A DNA stretch of 64,000 nt from Strigops habroptila (Eukaryota; Chordata; Aves; Psittaciformes; Psittacidae): positions 45,476,576 through 45,540,575 of the forward strand of contig NC_044282.2 of the NCBI RefSeq assembly GCF_004027225.2, written 5' to 3'. The notes under the pieces are model-generated. The model saw only the letters and a list, made by a program, of their open reading frames with translations, made no database searches and was not told the DNA's origin. A program made the translations under genes and the position numbers. Position 1 is the stretch's first letter; every line of letters starts with the position of its first letter. Below are positions 25,566 to 34,974 of this stretch, one piece after another.

Positions 25566-26136
25566 TGTCCTGGGTTCAGCTATAGCAGTCATTTTTCTCC
25601 TGCTTAGTAGCTGGTGCAGTGCTGTGTTTTTTAACTTTCAGCCTGGGAACAACGCTGATAACACCGATGTTTTTAGTTGTTGCTAAGTAATGTTTATTCC
25701 AACCAAGGACTTTCTCAGTCTCATGCTTTGCCAGGGAGGAGGGGAAGCCGGGAGGAAGCAGAGACAGGACACCTGACCCAAACTAGCCAAAGGGGTATTC
25801 CATACCACAGCACGTCATGCCCAGTATATAAACCGGGGGGAGTTACCCGGAAGGCCCAGATCACTGCTCGGGTCGGGCTGGGTATCGGTCGGCGGGTGGT
25901 GAGCAATTGTATCCTCTCCCCTTGTTATTTCACTAATCGTTATTATCATTGGTGGTAGCAGTAGTGGTTTTGTGTTATACCTTAGTTGCGGGACTGCTCT
26001 TATCTCAACCCGTGGGAGTTACATTCTTCCCATTCTCCTCCCCATCCCTCCGGGAGCGGGGGGAGGAAGAAAGGGGGGGGGGGGTGAGCGAGCGGCTGTG
26101 TGGTTCTGAGTTACCGGCTGGGCTCAAACCACGACA
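25566..26136 (+). repeat. 5' LTR of the endogenous retrovirus
   Basis: The 571-bp LTR runs from TGTCC to GACA. A TATA box (TATATAA, 25825-25831) suggests a transcript start near 25857. A G12 run (26073-26084) and preceding G-blocks form a G-quadruplex-like motif. It differs from the 3' LTR at 25883, 25894 and 26058. No AATAAA is present, so the R/U5 border is not assigned. Confidence 0.95.
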
Positions 26137-26144
26137 GTTCTTTT

Positions 26145-26162
26145 TGGCGCCCAACGTGGGGC
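26145..26162 (+). promoter_or_regulatory. primer binding site, tRNA-Lys(1,2) type
   Basis: TGGCGCCCAACGTGGGGC matches the 18-base site complementary to the 3' end of tRNA-Lys(1,2), known from foamy viruses, visna virus and Mason-Pfizer monkey virus. Minus-strand DNA synthesis would start here. It lies 8 bases after the LTR end, a longer spacer than usual. Mammalian HERV-L elements use a Leu primer, so the primer choice differs from that group. Confidence 0.9.
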
Positions 26163-26246
26163 TCGAAAGGTTGAGATAACGACAGATCTGACCAGAGTGT
26201 GTTTAATCATATTTGTGATAAGCATTCATTGTTACTACTCGTCACA

Positions 26247-28646
26247 ATGGTGATTATTTGGCTCTCAGACGTGTTGCGCTTGATCTCAGAGTTTCAGCAT
26301 GTTGTACCTTACTTACAGCCACTATTTGCTGTTTTAGCGTTTATCGGCTGGGGGGCCTGGGCTAAGGTTCTTGTTTCACTGTACTTCATGGTAATGACTT
26401 GTAATACAATAGACTCATTGATCATGAAACTGGTCTGGTTTGTGCTTCCAGCGTGGCCATCACCACTATACATTGGGAGGTATATAATGAAATATTTTAG
26501 CAATTGCATATCTTTTTTTTTCTCCTCGGGGGGTAAACTTACGAAGGAAGCATTCTCTTTCACCCCCCGTTCCCCCACCAGCCTATTTGCAACAGCAATT
26601 GAGAGTTCTGAAGGTTTTAGATGGCCTTTGAGTACCCTTGAAACCTGCCTGCTGATTGTGCTGGGGATCAGCATGTTGGCAAACATACGGAGTGTGTTTT
26701 ACCCACGGCCATCCCGTCGTAGGAACATCCTATTTCGTTTAATGTCAAAAATTCAGCAGTATCAGGTTCGAATCTGGTCTAGGGTTAGACGACGATATAG
26801 GAGGACCACCAGGAGATTTTCCCTGAGGCTGGACAGTTATGAGTGGCAGGGTGTGTGGGATAGTATGGGCAAGTACCTAGGCCAGTGGGCCCCTCCAGTG
26901 CTTTGGAACTTCACCACTGAACAAGTGCAACATCCGGAAAAACTAGTAAAACACTTAAACGAGGTGTGCTGTCGTCCTGGTTATACCAGAGAGGGACAAA
27001 TTTTGGCAACGTGCTGGGGCTTGGCCTATGCCTACAGAGCCCTGCTCAACACTATCCAGCACCTTCAAAGGGAAAAAAATGTCTCTGGATCTGATGGCAC
27101 AGCAACAGACAATGTGGCTACTCCAAGCACCGCAGCCACACCAACCCCAGTGACAAGCACAGTAGCTACTCAAACCCCGACAGCAACAGACAATATAGCT
27201 ACTCCAAGCACCACAGCTACACCAACCCCAGTGACATGCACAGTAGCTATTCAAACCCCGACAGCAACAGACAATATGGCTACTCCAAGCACTGCAGCTA
27301 CACCAACCCCAGTGACAAGCACAGTAGCTACTCAAACCCCGACAGCAACAGATAATGCAGCTGTTGGTGTTACTCAACTCCCAAGCACAACAGCTGCACC
27401 AACCCCAGCAATAGACATTGCAACCACTCCAATCCTAGTGGCAGACACTGCAGCCACTCCAACCACAGTGACAAACACTGCAGCTAAACCAAATGTCCAG
27501 TTTGTGACAATGTCTGTTGCCCCTGTAAGCAAAAGCAAACGAAAGGCACAAAGAGCAACCCGCGAAGCGAAGAAAGATGAAGACCCAGTGCCATTACTAT
27601 ATGCAACAGCACCTGAACAAGAGTTACTACTACGTGGGTCAGAGGAAGAGGAAGAAGAAGAAGAGGTCACTTCTCGACCCCGGACCTCAACCGAACTACG
27701 GAATATGTGAAAAGATTTCACCCGTCTTCCAGGGGAGCACATTGTCACCTGGTTACTCCGGTGCTGGGACAATGGGGCCGACGGTCATGAACTAGAAGGT
27801 AGGGAAGCCAAGCAGCTGGGATCACTTGCTAAGGAAGGAGGAATTGACAAAGCGATTGCAAGAGAGAAGCGAGCCCTCAGTCTTTGGAGGCGGCTCCTGG
27901 CAGCTGTGGAGGAAAGGTTTCCCTACAAAGACGATATTACGAATCGCTCAGCCAACTGGACCACGATAGAGAAAGGCATCCAGTCCCTGAGGGAATCAGC
28001 CATTATAGAGATGATCTATCGTAGGCCGGATTCCAGGAACACATCCGTAGACCCAGATGAAGTCGAATGTACACGACCCATGTGGCGGAAACTTACACGG
28101 AGTGCGCCATCATCATATGCCCACACATTGGCATCAATGACCTGGAATGACGGAGTATCACCAACAGTGGATTTCCTGATTCGTCAACTCCGAGAGTTCG
28201 AAGACAATCTCACCCCTTCCATCATTTCAGCTGTGGAAAAACTGTCCCAGGAGTTCAAACAATTGAGAGACGATTTATCCGATCTATCCAGCTCTCCACG
28301 CGTACCAACCCATGTCTCAGCTATTAACAGAAGGCGCCCTACTGCTCGAGAAAGAAAATATACGAGGTACACGCCACGGGCCACCCTATGGTTTTACCTG
28401 CGGGATCATGGAGAAGACATGAGAAAGTGGGATGGAAAACCTACTTCAGCTCTGGAGCAACGGGTGCGTGAACTGAAGAGGAGAACAATGGTCAAGGATG
28501 ATCCTCCCAGGAAAGCTGCTGCTCCAGTCTCTGGCGAGCAGTTTCCCAGATGGAGCGAAAGAGCTGATTTTACTCCAGCTCCTGTGATAAGGAATACTAA
28601 TCCCTTTCTACAAGACAAAAGTGGAGAATTTTGTGATCACTATTAG
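26247..28646 (+). pseudogene. gag of ERV-L-like element, one internal TGA
   Basis: Gag is the structural polyprotein that builds the particle. The first ATG in frame is at 26247; the frame runs 799 codons to TAG at 28644-28646, broken once by TGA at 27708-27710 (codon 488). The TGA could derive from CGA by a single CpG transition. The N-terminal part has hydrophobic segments at about residues 23-51, 57-70 and 132-146, then an Arg-rich region (154-190). A Thr/Ala/Pro-rich part built of 27-residue repeats and an acidic run (EEEEEEEE) follow. The C-terminal part holds the capsid-like section and the phrase FYLRDHGEDMRKWDGKPT, which resembles the end of ERV-L gag. I see no Cys-His zinc knuckle; foamy virus Gag also lacks it. 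Identification rests on position and this resemblance. Confidence 0.8.
27102..27344 (+). repeat. three 81-bp tandem repeats inside gag
   Basis: Units starting GCAACAGACAAT at 27102, 27183 and 27264 (a fourth partial one at 27345) repeat with exact 81-base period, so the gag frame is kept. Each encodes 27 residues such as ATDNVATPSTAATPTPV. Degenerate units rich in Thr, Ala and Pro continue to about 27500. Confidence 0.95.
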
Positions 28647-28721
28647 AGGGGCCCTGCCTCCAGCCAGGTGGAGGAGAGGGATAATCGGGTTTACTGGACT
28701 GTGTGGATCAGATGGCCTGGC
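28644..28721 (+). promoter_or_regulatory. gag-pol junction: TAG with hairpin/possible pseudoknot
   Basis: Gag ends with TAG (28644-28646), and protease-pol continues in the same frame. Eleven bases of sequence later, CCTCCA (28657-28662) pairs perfectly with TGGAGG (28669-28674) around the six-base loop GCCAGG. That loop is exactly complementary to CCTGGC at 28716-28721, which would make an H-type pseudoknot. Gammaretroviruses read through a UAG at the same junction with help from a pseudoknot 8 bases downstream. The function here is inferred. Confidence 0.5.
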
Positions 28722-31700
28722 ACATCAGTCCCACAGAAGTATAAGGCTCTAGTAGATACCGGTGCACAGTGTACTCTGATGCCATCAAGGTATCAAGGGG
28801 TGAAACCCATTTCTATTTCTGGAGTGACAGGAGGATCCCAAGCGTTAACTATGCTGGAAGCTGAAATCAGCCTGACTGGGAGGAAGTGACAAAAGCACCC
28901 CATTGTAACTGGTCCAGGGGCTCCATGCATCCTTGGCATAGACTATCTCAGGAGAGGGTATTTCAAAGACCCAAAAGGGTATAGATGGGCTTTTGGTATC
29001 GCTGCCTTGGAGACAGAGGAAATTAAGCAGCTGTCCACCTTACCCGGTCTCTCAGAGGATCCTTCTGTTGTGGGGTTGCTGAAGGTCGAAGAACAACAAG
29101 TGCCAATTGCGACCACAACAGTGCACCGGCGGCAATATCGCACCAACCGAGACTCCTTGATTCCCATCCATAAGCTGATCCGCAGACTGGAGAGCCAAGG
29201 AGTGATCAGCAGGACCCGCTCACCCTTTAATAGCCCCATATGGCCAGTGCAAAAGTCTAATGGAGAGTGGAGATTAACAGTAGACTATCGTGGCCTGAAT
29301 GAAGTCACACCACCATTGAGTGCTGCCGTACCGGACATGTTAGAACTTCAGTATGAACTGGAGTCAAAGGCAGCCAAGTGGTATGCCACAATTGACATTG
29401 CCAATGCATTTTTCTCAATCCCTTTGGCAGCAGAATGCAGGCCACAGTTTGCTTTCACTTGGAGGGGCGTCCAGTACACTTGGAACCGACTGCCGCAGGG
29501 GTGGAAACACAGCCCTACCATCTGCCATGGATTGATCCAGACTGCACTGAAACAGGGGCAAGCTCCAGAACACCTGCAATACATTGATGACATCATCGTG
29601 TGGGGTGATACAGCGGAAGAAGTTTTTGAGAAAGGGAGGAAAATAATCCAAATCCTGCTGAAGGCCGGTTTTGCCATAAAACGGAATAAGGTCAAGGGAC
29701 CTGCACAGGAGATTCAATTTTTGGGAATAAAATGGCAAGATGGACGCCGCCAGATCCCCACAGACGTGATCAACAAGATAACAGCAATGTCTCTACCAAC
29801 TAACAAGAAAGAAACACAAGCTTTCTTAGGTGTCGTGGGGTTCTGGAGAATGCACATCCCAAATTACAGTCTGATTGTAAGCCCTCTCTACCACGTGACC
29901 CGGAAGAAGAATGATTTCAAATGGGGCCCTGAGCAACAACAAGCCTTTGAACAAATTAAACGAGAAATAGTTCATGCAGTAGCCCTTGGACCAGTCCGGG
30001 CCGGGCCAGATGTGAAAAATGTGCTCTATACCGCAGCTGGGGAGAATGGTCCTACCTGGAGCCTCTGGCAGAAAGCTCCAGGGGAGACTCGAGGTCGACC
30101 CCTTGGCTTTTGGAGTCGGGGATATAAAGGATCCGAGGCCAGCTACACTCCCACTGAAAAAGAGATACTGGCAGCCTATGAAGGGGTTCGAGCTGCCTCA
30201 GAAGTGATTGGAACTGAAGCGCAGCTCCTCCTGGCACCCCGGTTGCCTGTGCTGGGCTGGATGTTCAAAGGCAGGGTCTCCTCTACACATCATGCAACCG
30301 ATGCTACATGGAGTAAGTGGGCCGCACTAATTACACAACGAGCTCGAATAGGAAATCCCAGTCGTCCAGGAATTCTAGAAGTCATCATGGACTGGCCAGA
30401 GGGCAAAGATTTTGGGATGTCACCAGAAGAGGAGGTGACGCGTGCTGAAGAGGCCCCACCATATAATGAACTGTCAGAGAGTGAAAAGCAATATGCCTTG
30501 TTTACTGATGGGTCCTGCCGTATTGTGGGAAAGCATCGGAGATGGAAGGCAGCTGTGTGGAGTCCCCTGCGACAAGTTGCAGAAACTGCTGAGGGAGAGG
30601 GTGAATCGAGTCAATTTGCAGAGGTGAAAGCCATCCAGCTGGCCTTGGACATTGCTGAACGAGAAAAATGGCCAGTACTTTATCTCTATACTGACTCATG
30701 GATGGTGGCAAATGCCCTGTGGGGGTGGTTGCAGCAATGGAAGCAGAGCAACTGGCAATGCAGAAGTAAACCCATCTGGGCTGCTGCATTGTGGCAAGAT
30801 ATCGCTGCTCGGGTGCAGAACCTGGTGGTGAAGGTACGCCACGTAGATGCTCATGTACCCAAGAGTCGGGCCACTGAGGAACACCAGAATAACCAGCAAG
30901 TGGATAAAGCTGCTAAGATTAAAGTGGCTCAAATGGACTTGGATTGGCAACATAAGGGTGAATTATTTTTAGCCCGGTGGGCCCATGACACCTCAGGCCA
31001 TCAAGGCAGAGATGCAACATATAGATGGGCTCGTGATCGAGGGGTGGACTTAACGATGGACACTATTGCCCAGGTTATTCACGAATGTGAAACATGTGCT
31101 GCAATTAAGCAAGCCAAGCGGTTAAAGCCTCTCTGGTATGGAGGACGATGGCTGAAGTACAAATATGGGGAGGCCTGGCAGATTGACTATATCACACTCC
31201 CACCAACCCGCCAGGGCAAGCGCTATGTGCTTACCATGGTGGAAGCAACCACCGGCTGGCTGGAAACATACGCTGTGTCCCATGCCACTGCCCGGAACAC
31301 TATCCTGGGCCTTGAGAAACAAGTCTTGTGGCGACACGGCACCCCAGAGAGAATTGAGTCAGACAATGGGACTCATTTCCGGAACAACCTCATAGACACT
31401 TGGGCCAAAGAGCATGGCATTGAGTGGGTATACCACATCCCCTACCATGCACCAGCCTCTGGGAAAATCGAATGGTACAATGGGCTGTTAAAAACTACAC
31501 TGAGAGCAATGGGTGGTGGGACAAACACTGGGATACACATTTACCAAAAGCCACCTGGTTGGTCAACAGTAGGGGATCTGCCAACAGGGCTGGCCCAGCC
31601 CAATCAGAACTTTTACGTACTGTAGAGGGGGATAAAGTTCCTGTGGTGCACATAAAGAATTTGTTGGGGAAGACAGTCTGGGTTATTCCTGCTTCAGGTA

Positions 31701-31828
31701 AAGGCAAACCCACTCGTGGGGTTGCTTTTGCTCAGGGACCTGGATATACTTGGTGGGTAATGCGGGAAGATGGGGAAGTCCGATGTGTACCTCAAGGGGA
31801 TTTGATTTTGGGGGAAAACAGCCAATGA
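28647..31828 (+). pseudogene. protease-reverse transcriptase-RNase H-integrase (pol), disrupted
   Basis: Pol provides the enzymes for maturation, reverse transcription and integration. Protease shows VDTGAQC with the catalytic DTGA at 28755-28766. A TGA at 28887-28889 interrupts the protease, after which the same frame continues (ILGIDYLRRGYF). Reverse transcriptase has LTVDYRGLNEV and the catalytic YIDD (29580-29591). The connection domain (FWRMHIPNYS, WSLWQ) is typical of ERV-L. RNase H has FTDGSC and YTDSW. Integrase has an HHCC zinc site (HDTSGH, CETC) and an intact D,D-35-E triad (QIDY, ESDNG, KIEW). A frameshift near 31510-31525, consistent with loss of one base, ends the main frame at TAG 31623-31625. 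The integrase C-terminus continues in the adjacent frame to 31828. No dUTPase or envelope domain is visible. Confidence 0.93.
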
Positions 31829-32256
31829 ACTCAATTGTACGCTGTTGCCTGCTCTATAACACTTTTATAGCCCACCAGCTAGATATCTTCAGGTCACCAG
31901 CCATTGACCCTGACTTCCCTCCGATCATCACCTCAACAAAGAATGAATTTTGAGGAAACCAGACGAGCTCAGCAGTGACCAGATGAGTTTGGCGGTATCA
32001 TCAGCAGGCAACAACCCAACACTACGTACCGTCCCTCCTGCCCTGAAAGACTATTACAAGAGATGGAGCCTGACATCATGGACTGGATGAGTTCAGCAAT
32101 TTTACAGGGACTGGTCCATGGACTAGGGAACGATATCTTTCTCTGTGTGTGGGTGTGGGTGTATATATATGTGTATATGTGGGACAGGGGTGATGGTGTG
32201 CTGAGAGATGTGGGATCTGAGCATGACGTGAATGGTATGGAATAAGGGGTGGATAC
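31829..32256 (+). other. ERV 3' internal tail and polypurine tract
   Basis: These 428 bases hold no env gene. A GT/TA-rich simple repeat spans about 32141-32180. A 60-codon open frame (32063-32245) with a hydrophobic centre (IFLCVWVWVYIYVYM) ends just before the LTR; its centre is encoded by the simple repeat, so it is probably fortuitous. The purine-rich stretch AATAAGGGGTGGA (32241-32253) just before the 3' LTR is the likely polypurine tract that primes plus-strand synthesis. Confidence 0.7.
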
Positions 32257-32828
32257 TGTCCTGGGTTCAGCTATAGCAGTCATTTTTCTCCTGCTTAGTA
32301 GCTGGTGCAGTGCTGTGTTTTTTAACTTTCAGCCTGGGAACAACGCTGATAACACCGATGTTTTTAGTTGTTGCTAAGTAATGTTTATTCCAACCAAGGA
32401 CTTTCTCAGTCTCATGCTTTGCCAGGGAGGAGGGGAAGCCGGGAGGAAGCAGAGACAGGACACCTGACCCAAACTAGCCAAAGGGGTATTCCATACCACA
32501 GCACGTCATGCCCAGTATATAAACCGGGGGGAGTTACCCGGAAGGCCCAGATCACTGCTCGGGTCGGGCTGGGCATCGGTCGGCAGGTGGTGAGCAATTG
32601 TATCCTCTCCCCTTGTTATTTCACTAATCGTTATTATCATTGGTGGTAGCAGTAGTGGTTTTGTGTTATACCTTAGTTGCGGGACTGCTCTTATCTCAAC
32701 CCGTGGGAGTTACATTCTTCCCATTCTCCTCCCCATCCCTCCGGGAGCAGGGGGAGGAAGAAAGGGGGGGGGGGGGTGAGCGAGCGGCTGTGTGGTTCTG
32801 AGTTACCGGCTGGGCTCAAACCACGACA
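32257..32828 (+). repeat. 3' LTR of the endogenous retrovirus
   Basis: The 572-bp LTR is nearly identical to the 5' copy. Differences are C at 32574, A at 32585, A at 32749 and a G13 rather than G12 run. Compared with the related solo LTR, the 5' T at 25883 and the 3' A at 32585 appear to be the derived states. Confidence 0.95.
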
Positions 32829-32833
32829 AGCTG
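32829..32833 (+). repeat. target site duplication AGCTG, 3' copy
   Basis: This is identical to 25561-25565 and is followed by host sequence starting TCAAAAAA. Confidence 0.9.
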
Positions 32834-34265
32834 TCAAAAAAAAAAAAAAAGAAAACAACACCAACAAAAATACCCAACCCAATATGCATAGTACATTTAT
32901 TTATGTATCTCATAGTAAACCACCATGGGTTCATGAGGCATCATTTGCTTTATTTTTACCCCCCCGCAATTAAATTCCAACTCAAGTCCAACATGAAACT
33001 TTTTGTCATCTTCTAACGCCCACTATAAGAGCTTATGCTCTTCTCTCATTTTCTCACAGTAATGCAGTGTTCAGTATCATTTCTGTGTGTTATTAATATC
33101 ATGAAAGTACCTTTATTTACAGATGGAGGACACATGAAAGCTGTTAGGCTCAGGGATCTCTCAGTCCTTACCACTGCTAATTACACCATGCAGCCCAACT
33201 TCCACATTCATTAGAAACTGTTGTTCTCAAAAAGGGATCAAAAAATTGATTCCAAGATAATGTAAGGTATTCAACAGTCACATTCCTCGTCATGTCTGAT
33301 GCTATTATCAGGAAAGATGAGGACTGTGTGGTGGCCTTCTACAAGTGGTCAACCAGCTGAGGAAATAACATATAGAACCTGCAGTGATTTCATATAGAGG
33401 CTCAGGGTGACTCTCTGACTCCAGTAAGGATGGTAGTAACGCTCCCAGTGGTTTGGAAGGTACCAGTATTTATTTCATCCTTATACTTTAAACCATTCTA
33501 ATGAGTTCTTTTTGTAGAGGTCACCTCATCTTTGCCTTCAGAGGATGAAGGGGTTGTCCCTGTGGGTAGCATTCATCTCATTTTAGCCATTTAAAAGTTA
33601 GGGGTCTATCAAAGTGCATCATTCAGGTTGCTTCATGTGAGAAAATGGCACCTAAAGTGGATAGCCTAAATTGTCCTCCAGAGAGTGATAATGAACTCTG
33701 AAGTGACACGAGTGGGTGTCTAGAAATTAGATCATTAAAGAAGGCGAGATGAATTCTGTCTTATATATATATCATAATTAGCTCACAATTCATATTAAAT
33801 CCAAGAAAAATACAGTGAGCAATGAGATCTGTATTGTGAAATATCAAACCCAAGGCTGATAAATAACTAACGATATATTAATCAACGGCAAACAATTAGA
33901 GCTTACCTTCCCAATTCAAGCTCATTGATTAATCTAATTAGGTAGAAATTTAATATGACTGTACCATTTATTCTGTGAAAATTCCCTTATCATTGCTCTG
34001 TACAATGACTTCTGTTTATTGAAGACTGTCTCTGGCACACACCTTGCCATTGCATGATAAGGCAGCAGTCAATTATGCTTAAGTGTCTGACTGCTGGTGG
34101 TATGTGTCTAAATAAAATGCACAGTGTGTTTCTAAAACAATCTAATGGCTCAGCTGAATTAAAGCAAGCTTGCAAGGTAATACATGGGAATCTGACAGGC
34201 TGTTTTAATTTGTTGGACACGATGCATTGCAATAAGGATATTTTACATTTGTAAAAAGGAGAATT
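32834..34265. other. intergenic DNA, no gene seen
   Basis: Host sequence between the provirus and a CR1 copy. It starts with an A-tract (about 32836-32850). There are no coding features. The last 500 bases are listed separately as a candidate regulatory element. Confidence 0.6.
33760..34262. promoter_or_regulatory. candidate conserved noncoding element
   Basis: This AT-rich but non-repetitive stretch is dense in homeodomain-type cores, for example TTGATTAATCTAATTAGG (about 33925-33942), and in SOX-like ACAAT words (34001-34006 and others). This texture is common in vertebrate enhancers near developmental genes. A CR1 copy begins directly after it. The call is based on composition only. Confidence 0.3.
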
Positions 34266-34974
34266 GATTCAGAGCAGCCCTGCGGAAAAGGACTTGGAGG
34301 TGTTGATTGATGAGAAACTGAACGTGAGCAGGCCATGTGCTCTCACATCCCAGAAAGCCAACTAGGTTCTGGGCTGCATCAAAAGGAATGTGACCAGCAG
34401 GTCACAGGAGGTGATCTTGCCTCTCTACTCTGCTCTCATGAGACCCCACTTGGAGTACAGTGTGCAGTTCTGGTGTCCTCAACATGAGAAGGCCTTGGAG
34501 ATGCCGCAGCAAGTCCAGAGGAGGGCCATGAGGACAGTAGGGGGGCTGGAGCACCTCCTGTATGAAGACAGGCTGAGAGAGTTGGGGCTGTTCAGCCTAG
34601 AGAACAGAAGGCTGCGTGGAGACCTCATAGCAGCCTTCCAGTATCTAAAGGAGGCCTATGAGGATGCCAGAGAAGGACTCTTCATCAGTGACTGTAGCAA
34701 CAGGGCAAGGGGTAATGGGTTCAAACTATACCAGGGGAAGTTTAGGTTAGATGTGAGGAAGAAGTTCTTTAGTGTGAGGGTGGTGAGGCACCGGAATGGG
34801 TTGCCCAAAGAAGTGGTAAATGCTCCATCCCTGGCCGTGTTCAAAGTCAGGTTGGACAGAGACTTGGGTGACGTGGTCTAGCGTGAGGCTTCTGTGCCCA
34901 TGGCAGGGGGGTTGGAACTAGATGATCTTAAGGTCCTTTCCAACCCAAACCATTCTGTGATTCTATGATTCTGT
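34266..34974 (+). mobile_element. CR1 LINE 3' fragment
   Basis: This 5'-truncated CR1 starts at the segment ATTCAGAGCAGCCCTGCGGA, aligned with 49633 onward of the longer copy. It covers the reverse transcriptase C-terminal region ([22 protein letters not shown]; ends in [16 protein letters not shown], stop at 34879-34881) and the 3' UTR GATGATCTTAAGGTCCTTTCC, ending in ATTCTGTG/ATTCTATG repeats. One stop (TAG in place of a residue near 34363) breaks the frame. It is more diverged than the pair near 49-53 kb. Confidence 0.95.

Larger units (their letters stand above)
25566..32828 (+). mobile_element. complete env-less ERV-L-like endogenous retrovirus
   Basis: This is a 7263-bp provirus in the order LTR, primer binding site, gag, protease, reverse transcriptase, RNase H, integrase, LTR. 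The two LTRs begin TGTCC and end GACA and are flanked by a perfect AGCTG duplication. The pol protein resembles ERV-L (class III), and no env frame is present: only about 430 bases separate the pol end from the 3' LTR. The LTRs differ by three substitutions (all transitions) and one poly-G length change in 571 bases, about 0.5%. Assuming 2e-9 substitutions per site per year, that is about 1.3 million years. This copy is defective through TGA codons at 27708 and 28887 and a frameshift near 31510-31525. The insertion is in the same orientation as SOX11, 20 kb downstream. Confidence 0.95.

Noticed and set aside
26955..27377. 140-codon minus-strand frame with Cys-rich repeats
   Set aside because: It is the antisense shadow of the 81-bp repeats in gag.
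31829..32256. Search for an envelope gene
   Set aside because: Only 428 bases remain before the 3' LTR, with no signal peptide, furin site or fusion-peptide pattern in a credible frame.
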